From contig CANMZB010000002.1 of the NCBI GenBank assembly GCA_947502265.1, forward strand, positions 124,001 through 188,000: DNA of 64,000 bases, read 5' to 3'. The notes beneath the pieces are model-generated. The model searched no databases. It saw nothing but the letters and a program-made list of their open reading frames with translations, and was not told where the DNA came from. The stretch comes from an uncultured Sulfitobacter sp. Its GTDB lineage: Bacteria; Pseudomonadota; Alphaproteobacteria; Rhodobacterales; Rhodobacteraceae. Shown in pieces: positions 7,693 through 15,883 of this stretch. The stretch's first letter is position 1. Each line of letters opens with the position of its first letter. Made by a program: the position numbers and the translations under genes.

Positions 7693-9585
7693 TTGCGGAT
7701 CATGCTGAGCTGGATCATATCACTTAACAAAGCGCAAAAACGCAGGGTCATGATGGCGCTTGACGGGGTTATTGTCCCTTTTGCGCTGACCTTTGCTTTT
7801 GTGGTGTTTGACCTGCCCGGCGGGCTTGGCGCGAACTTGTACAGCTATCTGCCCGTCCTGCCGTATATGATCGCCGCTGCGGTCGGCATTTCCGTGTGGA
7901 TCGGCATTAGTGATATTCAAGTCAGCGGCTATGAGGCATCAGCTGTCGGGCTGACGGCCGTGTACGGGATCTTGCTGACCATCGCCTCGCTCACTTTTAG
8001 CGATATTGCGGGGCTGGATTTACCGGTCGGGCTGCATATGACGTTCGGCGTGGCGTTCTTTTGCATGGCTGTCGCCAGCCGCGCGGTGATTTTGCAGGTG
8101 GTTCTTGCGGTCTATCGTAACAACGCCGACTGCTGCCGCGTGTTGATTTATGGCGCGGGGGTTACAGGCGCGCACTTGGTATCGGCGCTGCGCGGGCACC
8201 AGACAATTGAACCGGTCGCATTTGTCGATGATAACAAGGCCTTGCAGGGGATGACCGTGGCGCGCTTGCAGGTTTATACGCCTGTGCGGATAGCCGAGCT
8301 TGTGAAGGAAATGCAGATCGACCGTGTTTTGCTTGCGGTCCCCTCGCTGAGCCGTCCGAAGCAGGCGCAGATCGCCCGCAAGCTGGAGAAGATGGGCCTC
8401 GAAGTGCAAACGCTGCCGTCTTTCTCGCAGTTGATCGGGGAAAAGACGCTGGTGGACAGGCTGACTCCGGTTTCCGCACGGAACTTTCTGGGGCGTGCGG
8501 AGGTGGAGCATCCGCTGGGGGACGCGCGCAGCACCTATGCTGGCAAAGTGGTTCTTATTTCCGGCGCTGGCGGGTCCATCGGATCAGAGTTGTGCCGTCA
8601 GGTGCTTGATTGCAAACCGGCCAAGATCATCCTGTTCGAGTTAAGCGAGCTTGGCCTTTACCAAATTGATATGGAACTGCGAAACATCGCCGAACAAGAG
8701 GAAATTCCTGTTGTGATTATGCCGGTGCTTGGCTCTGTCACGGACAGCCGTCAGGTGCGCAAGCTGCTGACGGTACATGGCGTGCAGGTGGTGCTTCATG
8801 CGGCCGCATATAAACATGTGCCGCTGGTCGAGGCGAATCCGCTGACCGGGCTGGTCAACAATGTGTTCGGAACGCAAACGCTGGCTGAGCAAGCCGCGAA
8901 AGCGGGTGTTGAACGGTTCATGCTAATCTCGTCGGACAAGGCGGTGCGCCCTGCGAATGTCATGGGCGCGTCAAAGCGGTTGGCCGAGATGGTGGTTCAG
9001 GATCTGGCACGTCGCACGAATGGCGGCACTGTTTTTTCGATGGTGCGGTTCGGCAATGTGTTGGGGTCTTCCGGCTCTGTCGTGCCGTTGTTTCAAGAGC
9101 AATTGAGCCGTGGCGGGCCGCTTACCGTGACTGACAAGGGTGTCGAGCGATACTTTATGACCGTGCAGGAGGCCGTTCAACTGGTGCTTCAGGCGGCCGG
9201 AATCAGCCGTGGCGGAGAGGTGTTTGTTCTGGATATGGGCAAACCGGTGCCGATCCTGCAACTTGCACGGCAAGTCATTGAAAGCGCGGGATATGAAGTG
9301 CGCGACACCGATAATCCCGACGGTGATATCGAGATCGAGATCACCGGCCTGCGCCCCGGCGAGAAGATGGTGGAAGAATTGACGCTGTCGAACGATATTA
9401 TCGGCACAATCTATCCCAAGATTTTTTCAACCCGCGAAGAGGGGCTATCCCAGATCGAAATCGCCAGCGCACTGCGCGGCCTGCGCGAGGCGTTCATCGC
9501 CAGCGACGAAGACATGGCCCGCGAGGTTGTGCGGCGCTGGGTCGAGGGTTTCCAGGAGACAATTTCAAAGGTCGAGGCCTCTTGA
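7693..9585 (+). CDS. Membrane-bound nucleotide-sugar 4,6-dehydratase (CapD/WbpM family), 630 aa
   Basis: Long-form SDR dehydratase producing 4-keto-6-deoxy sugars for polysaccharide synthesis. The first ~140 residues contain four hydrophobic segments. A first Rossmann-like domain follows (LIYGAGVTGAHLV, about 150-162), then the catalytic SDR domain with VLISGAGGSIGSELCRQ near 290-306 and SSDKAVRPANVMGASKR near 415. The Y of YxxxK is replaced by M, as is normal for this family. The TTG at 7693 has GGGAG 7 bases upstream; the ATG at 7702 is 16 bases from it, so TTG looks like the true start. The 173 bp upstream are AT-rich and probably hold its promoter. Confidence 0.88.
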   Translation: MRIMLSWIISLNKAQKRRVMMALDGVIVPFALTFAFVVFDLPGGLGANLYSYLPVLPYMIAAAVGISVWIGISDIQVSGYEASAVGLTAVYGILLTIASLTFSDIAGLDLPVGLHMTFGVAFFCMAVASRAVILQVVLAVYRNNADCCRVLIYGAGVTGAHLVSALRGHQTIEPVAFVDDNKALQGMTVARLQVYTPVRIAELVKEMQIDRVLLAVPSLSRPKQAQIARKLEKMGLEVQTLPSFSQLIGEKTLVDRLTPVSARNFLGRAEVEHPLGDARSTYAGKVVLISGAGGSIGSELCRQVLDCKPAKIILFELSELGLYQIDMELRNIAEQEEIPVVIMPVLGSVTDSRQVRKLLTVHGVQVVLHAAAYKHVPLVEANPLTGLVNNVFGTQTLAEQAAKAGVERFMLISSDKAVRPANVMGASKRLAEMVVQDLARRTNGGTVFSMVRFGNVLGSSGSVVPLFQEQLSRGGPLTVTDKGVERYFMTVQEAVQLVLQAAGISRGGEVFVLDMGKPVPILQLARQVIESAGYEVRDTDNPDGDIEIEITGLRPGEKMVEELTLSNDIIGTIYPKIFSTREEGLSQIEIASALRGLREAFIASDEDMAREVVRRWVEGFQETISKVEAS

Positions 9586-9703
9586 CCCAGCGCAGATTTG
9601 TCACGCTGTATGCTGTCGGTGTCTTGCTGACGTGCGTGTGTTGCCATAGGGGCGGCGAGGGTGTCATAAGCATATTCAGAAAATGCCGGACAGAGAGCAG
9701 AAA

Positions 9704-11869
9704 ATGATCCGACGTGCAGTAGATAGAATAATTCAGCTTACGGTGCTGGGTGCCATGATCACCTTGCCGGCGGCGTTGTCAGCGCAGGACGTGGATGCGG
9801 TGTTCCGAACGCCGGATCGACCGTCGCTGAACTTTTACGGGACACCGGGTCTGATGGATATGCCGTCGGGCGAGGCGCTGCCGGATGGCCAGTTCGTTGT
9901 TGGCGTGTCCAATTTCGGCGGACAGACCCGTACCACGGTAACATTTCAAGCGCTGCCGCGTGTCTCTGCCAGCTTTCGTTACTCGGGCGTTAAGGGGCTC
10001 GATATCGACGGGCGCGATACCTACCGCGACCGCAGCTTTGATGTCCGCTTTTTGCTGAACCGTGAAAGCAGATATCTGCCTGCCGTAACACTGGGCCTTC
10101 AGGATTTCGCGGGCACAGGCATCTTTGCGGGAGAATTTGTCGCGGCGACCAAAAGTTTCACCACCACCGGCTTGCCCGGCAATATCAGGGCGACGGTTGG
10201 TCTTGGCTGGGGGCGTTTGGGCAGTTCGGGCAGCATCGGCTCGCCGTTCGGCAGCGCGCGCCCTTCCTACGATGTGTCGTCGACCGGCGGAGATCTGTCG
10301 ACGGATCAGTGGTTTCGCGGGCCCGCGGCTCCGTTTGCGGGTCTTGAATGGCAGATCAACGACAAATGGGGCCTGAAGGCGGAATACAGTTCCGACGCTT
10401 ATGTTGTCGAACAGGACGACGGTGTGTTTACGCGCGATTCGCGGTTTAACTTCGGTGCCGAATATCAGGTATCCGATGCGATCCGCATCGGTGGCTATTA
10501 CATGTACGGCTCCGAGATCGGCGTGAATCTGCAAATGCAGCTAAACCCCAAGCGTCCTTTGTCCGTGCTTCGTTTCCCCGCACCGCGCCCTTATGATATT
10601 CGTCCTGCCCGACGGGACAATCCGCAAGCCTACAGCGGCGATTGGGCTGCGTCTCAAACCGGCGCTTCGAATGCGGTGCGCGATGCGCTGATCCCGCTTT
10701 TGGCCGCCGAGGGACTGGTGCTGGTCGAGACGAAAACCTCTGCGTCGACCACCGAAGTCCGCTATAGTAACGAACGTTATATGGCCACGGCGGTATCTGT
10801 CGGACGCGTTGCGCGGGCAATGGCGCGGGTTTTACCCGCCTCCGTCGAGACGTTCCGCATTGTGCCGGTTGTTGATAATCTGGCGCAATCGGCCATCGTT
10901 TTGCGTCGCTCCGATCTGGAGGCGCTTGAGGTGCATCCAAATGCCACCGACGCGTTGCTGGCTGTTGCTGGTATCGACAGCGTAGCGCCCACCTTGCCGG
11001 GCGGTGCCCGCAACGAAGAGCTGTTTCCTGTCTTCAACTGGTCGCTTGCTCCCTTCCTTGAGCAAAGCTATTTTGACCCGAACGAACCTGTTCGCGTTGA
11101 TGGCGGTGTCCGGTTGAACATGTCCTACCGCCCCGCCCCCGGCTGGACCGTCGCGGGCGAGCTACGGCATCGTTTGTTCGGCAATGTCGCGGATTCGGAC
11201 CGCGAAAGTAACTCCGTGTTGCCGCGGGTGCGGACAAATTCGGTATTGTACGCGCAGGCTTCTGATACGACATTGCGCAATCTTTATGTGAACCGGCAGT
11301 GGAAACCGGCACCCGATGTTTATGCGCGCATGACCGCAGGCTATCTTGAGCGGATGTTCGGCGGCGTGTCGGCAGAGCTTTTGTGGAAGCCTGTGGCCAG
11401 CCGCCTCGCGCTGGGGGTCGAGGCCAATTACGTCAAGCAACGCGATTTCAATCAAGCTTTCGGATTTCAGGATTACTCGGTCGCGACGGGCCACGCCTCC
11501 GCCTATTATGAATTCGACAACGGCTTTGTCGGGCAGCTTGACGTTGGTCGCTATCTGGCGGGCGATGTGGGGGCGACAGTGACGCTTGAGCGCGAGTTCA
11601 ACAATGGCTGGAAGGTTGGCGGGTTTTTCACCCTGACGGATGTTTCGGCGGATGATTTCGGTGAAGGGTCATTCGACAAGGGAATTACCCTGAGCATCCC
11701 GATCAACTGGTTCGTCGGACGTCCGGATCGCCGGACAGTCGGAACAACGATTCGTCCGATCCAGCGGGACGGCGGGGCGCGTCTGAACGTGCCAGCCCGT
11801 CTTTATGATCAGGTGCGTGACGGCCACCGCAATGCGCTGGTCGGTAACTGGTCGGGGGTGTGGGAATGA
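9704..11869 (+). CDS. yjbH: YjbH-type outer-membrane exopolysaccharide protein, 721 aa
   Basis: YjbH/GfcD homologue. E. coli yjbEFGH is linked to production of an extracellular polysaccharide, and YjbH is predicted to be an outer-membrane beta-barrel. A signal peptide is visible (LTVLGAMITLPAALSAQD). The mature start PSLNFYGTPGLMDMPSGEALPDG is the usual family opening. Many short amphipathic, aromatic-ending strands follow, with ASFRYSGVKGLD and LKAEYSSDAY among them. Length matches the ~700 residues of the family. The ATG at 9704 is preceded by GAGAGCAGAAA; an in-frame ATG at 9683 lacks a ribosome site. Its stop overlaps the yjbF start (ATGA). Unlike E. coli, the lipoprotein gene follows rather than precedes it. 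Confidence 0.85.
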   Translation: MIRRAVDRIIQLTVLGAMITLPAALSAQDVDAVFRTPDRPSLNFYGTPGLMDMPSGEALPDGQFVVGVSNFGGQTRTTVTFQALPRVSASFRYSGVKGLDIDGRDTYRDRSFDVRFLLNRESRYLPAVTLGLQDFAGTGIFAGEFVAATKSFTTTGLPGNIRATVGLGWGRLGSSGSIGSPFGSARPSYDVSSTGGDLSTDQWFRGPAAPFAGLEWQINDKWGLKAEYSSDAYVVEQDDGVFTRDSRFNFGAEYQVSDAIRIGGYYMYGSEIGVNLQMQLNPKRPLSVLRFPAPRPYDIRPARRDNPQAYSGDWAASQTGASNAVRDALIPLLAAEGLVLVETKTSASTTEVRYSNERYMATAVSVGRVARAMARVLPASVETFRIVPVVDNLAQSAIVLRRSDLEALEVHPNATDALLAVAGIDSVAPTLPGGARNEELFPVFNWSLAPFLEQSYFDPNEPVRVDGGVRLNMSYRPAPGWTVAGELRHRLFGNVADSDRESNSVLPRVRTNSVLYAQASDTTLRNLYVNRQWKPAPDVYARMTAGYLERMFGGVSAELLWKPVASRLALGVEANYVKQRDFNQAFGFQDYSVATGHASAYYEFDNGFVGQLDVGRYLAGDVGATVTLEREFNNGWKVGGFFTLTDVSADDFGEGSFDKGITLSIPINWFVGRPDRRTVGTTIRPIQRDGGARLNVPARLYDQVRDGHRNALVGNWSGVWE

Positions 11870-12570
11870 TGGGTCGTATTACACGTCTGGTAGCCGTTGT
11901 GATCGCTGCGGCATTTCTTGTCGCCTGCACGTCGGAGAACACGAACCAGCAAAATTTGGCCAAGCTGATTGGTGGTACGCTGAAGCAAGGTGTTGATTCG
12001 CAACGCGCAGGGCGTCAGCCAAAGGTCGTCGTGACCCCGAAAATGCTGTCAGAGACCACGGTTGCGGCCCTTCAGGTCAATCCCGAAATTGCAGGCGGCA
12101 GCGATTTCTTGCGCCGGGTTGCAAGCCGGAGTGATTCGCTTCCGGGGCAGGTCGAGATCTGGAAATCGTCCGATAATGCGCTGATTTTTCTGCGAAACGG
12201 CGTGGTTGTCGGCACCCGCGGCGTTGGAGCCGACATTATTTCGGCGGATGCAGCATTGACTGTTCGGGCGCTTAAAAACAGGGCACCTGCCAGCGGTTTG
12301 CGGGAGTATATTGTCTCTGACGGGGACGTGACCACAACCCGTATGCGATTCCGATGCACGATAAATGCTGTCGGAAATGAAAAAATTACTGTTGTGAATC
12401 AAACGTTTGATGCTATTCATATGCGTGAGACCTGCATCGGAGGTGCGGTTGGAGATTTGCGCATCGAAAATGACTATTGGGTTCAGGCAAATACCGGTCT
12501 GGTGCGCAAGTCGCGCCAGTGGGTTGGCCCGGTTTCGGGTTATTTCGAGCTGGTGCTTCTCAAGAGTTAG
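11866..12570 (+). CDS. yjbF: YjbF/GfcB-family lipoprotein, 234 aa
   Basis: Predicted outer-membrane lipoprotein of the YjbF (GfcB) family, a partner of YjbH in exopolysaccharide production; the molecular role is not established. The signal peptide ends in a clear lipobox (FLVAC at about residue 22). The later sequence has family-like elements such as WKSSDNALIFLRNGVVVGTRGVGADI and a C-terminal VRKSRQWVGPVSGYFEL, which fits the conserved end of YjbF proteins. The ATG at 11866 overlaps the yjbH stop by 4 bases, so the two are probably translated together. No GfcC/YjbG homologue is present nearby. Confidence 0.85.
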   Translation: MMGRITRLVAVVIAAAFLVACTSENTNQQNLAKLIGGTLKQGVDSQRAGRQPKVVVTPKMLSETTVAALQVNPEIAGGSDFLRRVASRSDSLPGQVEIWKSSDNALIFLRNGVVVGTRGVGADIISADAALTVRALKNRAPASGLREYIVSDGDVTTTRMRFRCTINAVGNEKITVVNQTFDAIHMRETCIGGAVGDLRIENDYWVQANTGLVRKSRQWVGPVSGYFELVLLKS

Positions 12571-12717
12571 GCTTTTTCGCAACACTCGGCGAGATTTGGT
12601 AATAATTGCTCGGCGTCAGTTATTAGCCCGTTGTGAAGTCTGTCTATTTCCGCTAGCTTCCACTCAAGAATGAACAAGGGTTTTGGGCCCGATCATTAGT
12701 AACATAGGATGACTATA

Positions 12718-12957
12718 ATGTTGAAAACGCTTTCCGCCTCCGCTTTGATCGCCGCCATGGCGACTTCTTCCTTTGCGGGTTCCTTGGAATCGGCAACCTA
12801 CGAAGCCGAACCAGCTGACGAAGGCGTTTTTGTGCCTGCCGTGGGTTCCGGCATTGGTGTTCCAGTTGTAATTGGTGCCGTTGCAGCGGCTGCTGTTCTG
12901 GCCGCAGTTATCAGCGACGATGATGATGACGAAGCGACAGGCTCAACACCTGAATAA
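12718..12957 (+). CDS. Small secreted or membrane protein, YjbE/GfcA-like in layout, 79 aa
   Basis: Short protein with a signal peptide (MLKTLSASALIAAMATSSFAG), a hydrophobic Val/Ala/Gly stretch (VPVVIGAVAAAAVLAAVI, about 48-65) and an acidic tail with five consecutive Asp. The ATG at 12718 has AGGA 8 bases upstream; an ATG at 12709 overlaps that AGGA. I do not recognise a conserved domain. Position after yjbH-yjbF and the layout (signal, hydrophobic centre, low-complexity tail) resemble YjbE/GfcA of the enterobacterial operons. Homology is inference. A strong terminator lies 30 bp downstream, closing the polysaccharide transcript. Confidence 0.75.
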   Translation: MLKTLSASALIAAMATSSFAGSLESATYEAEPADEGVFVPAVGSGIGVPVVIGAVAAAAVLAAVISDDDDDEATGSTPE

Positions 12958-12986
12958 GCTATACTACCGTTCCAAAGCGGTGGTTT

Positions 12987-13020
12987 GCGGCCTTTCCCTT
13001 GCGGGAGAGGCCGCTTTCGT
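12987..13020 (+). terminator. Rho-independent terminator after the yjbE-like gene
   Basis: A 12-bp stem (12987-12998 with 13003-13014, one G-T pair) with a TTGC loop is followed by TTTCGTTTGTTT. This is the clearest intrinsic terminator of the exopolysaccharide gene set. Confidence 0.85.
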
Positions 13021-13108
13021 TTGTTTGGTATCCGCTTGGTGGTATTGGCTTTCGGCTCATACAGCGGGTCAGCGAAAGACGCATTAATTTTCGGGCTGAG
13101 AGGACTTG

Positions 13109-13966
13109 ATGGATAAGCGGCTGCTTTGCTTTGGCTATGGCTTTAGCGCGCGTGCGCTCGCCACGCGGCTGGTGCCGGAGGGATGGCATGTCGTCGGCAC
13201 AACCCGCAGCGCGGAGAAGCTTGACGGGATTGCTGCGACGGGCGTCGAGCCGGTGTCGTGGCCGGGCGGTGATCTGCGGCCCCTGATAGAGGAATTCCCG
13301 AATATTTTGATCTCTGCCGGGCCGACTCCGGAAGGTGATCCCGTTCTCGCGGAACTGCGTGATGCATTCGAGGCGGCAGCGCCAAAGATGCGCTGGCTGG
13401 GCTATCTGTCAACCACGGGTGTTTACGGTGATCACCAGGGGGGCTGGGTGGACGAGCAGACGCCGCTTGCGCCCTCAACAAAGCGGGGATTGCAGCGCGT
13501 CGAGGCGGAGGCAGCGTGGCGCGCGGTTCCCGGCCTGCCGGTGCATATTTTCCGCTTGGCGGGGATCTACGGACCGGGGCGCGGGCCATTCGCCAAGGTG
13601 CGTAAGGGCACAGCGCGGCGCATCATCAAAGACGGGCAAGTGTTCAGCCGCATTCATGTGGAGGACATTGCCCAGGCGCTTGAACTGTCGCTCGCTGCGC
13701 CGGCGCCGGGTGAAATTTATAACCTGTGCGACGATGATCCGGCCCCGCCGCAGGATGTGATCGGCCACGCAGCACAGATGCTGGGTCTTCCTGTGCCGCC
13801 TGCGATTCCCATTGAAGCGGCGGAAATGACCCCGATGGCGCGCAGTTTTTACGCGGAAAGCAAACGGGTACGAAACGACCACGTCAAGAGGACGTTGGGC
13901 TGGCGACCGGCCTATCCGGACTACAAGAGCGGGCTTGCCGCGATGCTCGCTCTTGCCGAAAGCTGA
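13109..13966 (+). CDS. NAD(P)-dependent SDR/epimerase-like protein (YeeZ-like), 285 aa
   Basis: Extended-SDR-like protein with an N-terminal Rossmann fold (LLCFGYGFSARALA, where the usual glycine motif reads GYGFSA). The catalytic region departs from the standard: LSTTGVYGDHQGGWVDE is followed by TKRGLQRVEAE rather than YxxxK, as seen in YeeZ-type proteins, so classical dehydrogenase activity is uncertain. FRLAGIYGPGRGPF and the C-terminal GWRPAYPDYKSGL are typical of the wider family. The ATG at 13109 sits 4-5 bases from GAGAGGA; a TTG directly before it is less likely. It stands alone after the terminator, and its role is unknown. Confidence 0.8.
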   Translation: MDKRLLCFGYGFSARALATRLVPEGWHVVGTTRSAEKLDGIAATGVEPVSWPGGDLRPLIEEFPNILISAGPTPEGDPVLAELRDAFEAAAPKMRWLGYLSTTGVYGDHQGGWVDEQTPLAPSTKRGLQRVEAEAAWRAVPGLPVHIFRLAGIYGPGRGPFAKVRKGTARRIIKDGQVFSRIHVEDIAQALELSLAAPAPGEIYNLCDDDPAPPQDVIGHAAQMLGLPVPPAIPIEAAEMTPMARSFYAESKRVRNDHVKRTLGWRPAYPDYKSGLAAMLALAES

Positions 13967-13979
13967 CTGAAAAAAGCCG

Positions 13980-14270
13980 TTGATTATCCACCAGCGTGCT
14001 TTTGCCGAAGACCTTCTGATTGCAGAAGGACAAGAAGAGATAGCTAAGTTCAAAGCCGGATCAGACGCGAAGTTCGAGCGCTGTTTTTGTAAGTAATGTG
14101 GCACCTCTCCGGGTGATATGGCGTCCGGGGATGCATATGTAATCGCGGCTTGCGCCTTGGGCGACGATCCGAAAATGCGGCCTACGGTTTATGCCCATAC
14201 CGCATCAAAACCTGATTGGTATGAGACCGTTGATGACTTGAAGAAATTCGAAGGCGACTATATCCCATGA
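13980..14270 (+). pseudogene. Remnant of a GFA-family (glutathione-dependent formaldehyde-activating enzyme-like) gene
   Basis: One frame encodes a recognisable GFA-domain C-terminal half. KFKAGSDAKFERCFCK is followed by a TAA stop at 14094-14096, then CGTSPG and finally TVYAHTASKPDWYETVDDL and the terminal stop at 14268-14270. The CxxC zinc pair of the family (FCxxCGT) is interrupted by that stop, which replaces a residue between the two cysteines. The N-terminal zinc-binding CxC region is absent, and no start with a ribosome site is visible. Reading frame is otherwise preserved across the stop, so the decay looks recent. The gene is probably non-functional. Confidence 0.7.
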
Positions 14271-14273
14271 GAA

Positions 14274-14927
14274 ATGAGCCTCTGCTTTGCCTTGATATGC
14301 GGACCTCTGATGCAATTTTCAGGTTTTTTGGTGGATAATAAAGATGAAGAAAGCCGTCGCATTTTGACGGGCTTGTTGGACAGCATCGAAGCGGCTGCGG
14401 AGGATAATGATCCCGTTGCAGTCCGCGATGTGGTGGCGCAGATCGGTGACAGCTCTATTATGGCGGTCATCCTTGTGGTAGCGATTCTTCTGATTTCCCC
14501 GCTTTCGGGTATTCCCGGTGTCCCGTCCTTTTCCGCAGCTCTGGTGATCTTGCTGGTGGCACAGGTGCTCGGCGGGCGCCGCCAACTGTGGTTGCCGCAA
14601 TTCATGCTGCGCCAATCCCTCAGATCTTCGCGGCTCAAGGAGATAGTGAATTGGTTGCGCCGCCCCTGCGCCTTCGTTGACCGCCATACGCGCTCAAGGT
14701 TTGTGTGGCTCACTTCTGGCGTCATGCGGTTTTTCACCCTCTTCTGCTGTCTGGTGATCCCGCTGGGCTGGCCGCCACTCGAAGTGTTGCCGCTGACTTC
14801 CACGATCGGTGCCAGCACGATTGCGTTGCTGGTTTTCGGCCTATTCACACGCGACGGTCTGTTTGTGATTGCCGGATATTCGATGATCGCGATCACAATA
14901 TCGCTGGGTTTGTATTTTCTGATCTAG
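14274..14927 (+). CDS. ExoD-like exopolysaccharide synthesis membrane protein, 217 aa
   Basis: Inner-membrane protein of the ExoD family, linked to exopolysaccharide production in Rhizobium; its biochemical function is unknown. About four hydrophobic segments are visible: AVILVVAILLISPLSGIPG, FSAALVILLVAQVLGG, FFTLFCCLVIPLGW and ASTIALLVFGLFTRDG, plus a final VIAGYSMIAITISLGL. The ILTGLLDSI opening and the GIPGVPSF, LGGRRQLWLP and FTRDGL stretches fit the family. The start is uncertain: ATG at 14274 gives the longest form, but ATG at 14310 gives an N-terminus closer to usual length. Neither has a good ribosome site. The preceding pseudogene ends 3 bp upstream. Confidence 0.78.
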   Translation: MSLCFALICGPLMQFSGFLVDNKDEESRRILTGLLDSIEAAAEDNDPVAVRDVVAQIGDSSIMAVILVVAILLISPLSGIPGVPSFSAALVILLVAQVLGGRRQLWLPQFMLRQSLRSSRLKEIVNWLRRPCAFVDRHTRSRFVWLTSGVMRFFTLFCCLVIPLGWPPLEVLPLTSTIGASTIALLVFGLFTRDGLFVIAGYSMIAITISLGLYFLI

Positions 14928-15002
14928 CGCAGGCGCGGCGCGTCTTGTTGCGCCGCAGCACAGCCGCCATATAGGGCGCACCTACGAACCAAGGAGAACA
15001 GC

Positions 15003-15791
15003 GTGACGACACAGACATCACTCATTCGATTTCTGGAATCGTCACACATCCGCAATACCATTCTGGCAGTGATTCTGTGTAACGCGGTGATCCTCGGGCT
15101 GGAAACGTCACAAACAGTGATGGCGCGGGCAGGGGAGCTGGTTCTCCTTCTCGACAAGCTGTGTCTCGCGGTATTCGTAGCCGAGCTTGCGGCCAAGCTG
15201 GTTGCTTACCGGACGCGGTTCTTTCGTGACGGCTGGAATGTGTTTGACTTCGTGATTGTCGGCCTGTCGCTGGTGCCTGCGGCACAGGGATTTTCGGCCC
15301 TGCGTGCGTTGCGTATCTTGCGGGTACTGCGGGTGATTTCCGTGGCACCACGCCTGCGCCGTGTGGTCGAAGGGTTTGTCACCGCGCTCCCCGGTATGGG
15401 GTCTGTTTTCGTACTGATGGCGCTGATTTTCTACATCGGTGCCGTGATGGCGACCAAGCTGTTCGGGGGAAGTTTTCCTGAATGGTTCGGGACGCTGGGC
15501 CGGTCGGGATATTCGCTGTTCCAGATCATGACGCTGGAAAGCTGGTCCATGGGAATCGTGCGTCCGGTGATGGAGGTTTACCCTTATGCGTGGGGGTTCT
15601 TTGTGCCGTTCATCATGGTCACCACTTTTGCGGTAGTAAACCTGTTGGTCGGCTTGATCGTGAACTCGATGCAAGACGCGCATCAGGAAGAATCTGTCGC
15701 GTCGACCGACGCCTACCGTGCCGATGTCCATGACAAGCTGGCCACCTTGGAGGTCAAGCTGGACAGCTTGATCGCATCGCGCAAGGATTAA
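15003..15791 (+). CDS. Voltage-gated sodium channel, NaChBac/BacNav family, 262 aa
   Basis: One-domain six-helix bacterial Nav channel that assembles as a tetramer in the inner membrane. S1-S3 lie in residues ~18-90. The S4 voltage sensor at ~100-123 reads LRALRILRVLRVISVAPRLRR, with arginines every third position. The selectivity filter TLESWS (177-182) is identical to that of NaChBac and NavAb. S6 spans ~194-222, and the last ~25 residues (VHDKLATLEVKLDSLIAS) show the coiled-coil heptads of BacNav tails. Roseobacter relatives such as NavSp are known. The GTG at 15003 has AAGGAG 6 bases upstream. The stop codon TAA is the first triplet of a palindromic repeat shared with the convergent dxs end. 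Confidence 0.93.
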   Translation: MTTQTSLIRFLESSHIRNTILAVILCNAVILGLETSQTVMARAGELVLLLDKLCLAVFVAELAAKLVAYRTRFFRDGWNVFDFVIVGLSLVPAAQGFSALRALRILRVLRVISVAPRLRRVVEGFVTALPGMGSVFVLMALIFYIGAVMATKLFGGSFPEWFGTLGRSGYSLFQIMTLESWSMGIVRPVMEVYPYAWGFFVPFIMVTTFAVVNLLVGLIVNSMQDAHQEESVASTDAYRADVHDKLATLEVKLDSLIASRKD

Positions 15792-15883
15792 AGCGTCCTG
15801 CCGTTACTCTTATCGCCAATGCCGCGAGATCGCCGAAGGCGTGTCAGGGTATTGGTGATTCACGTTTAAGGCGGGGCGCTCTA
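15789..15883. repeat. Palindromic MITE-like element, copy 1 (95 bp)
   Basis: The 95 bp between and including the stop codons of the channel gene (TAA, 15789-15791) and the convergent dxs gene (TAG, minus strand, 15881-15883). The ends are imperfect inverted repeats: TAAAGCGTCCTGCCGTTA at left, and TTTAAGGCGGGGCGCTCTA at right. The centre has the arms CCAATGCC and GGTATTGG around a CGCCGAAGGCG hairpin. The same sequence occurs reversed at 42372-42477 with 11 more bases. Both ends carry TA, as a TA target duplication would. It could also act as a bidirectional terminator. Confidence 0.75.
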
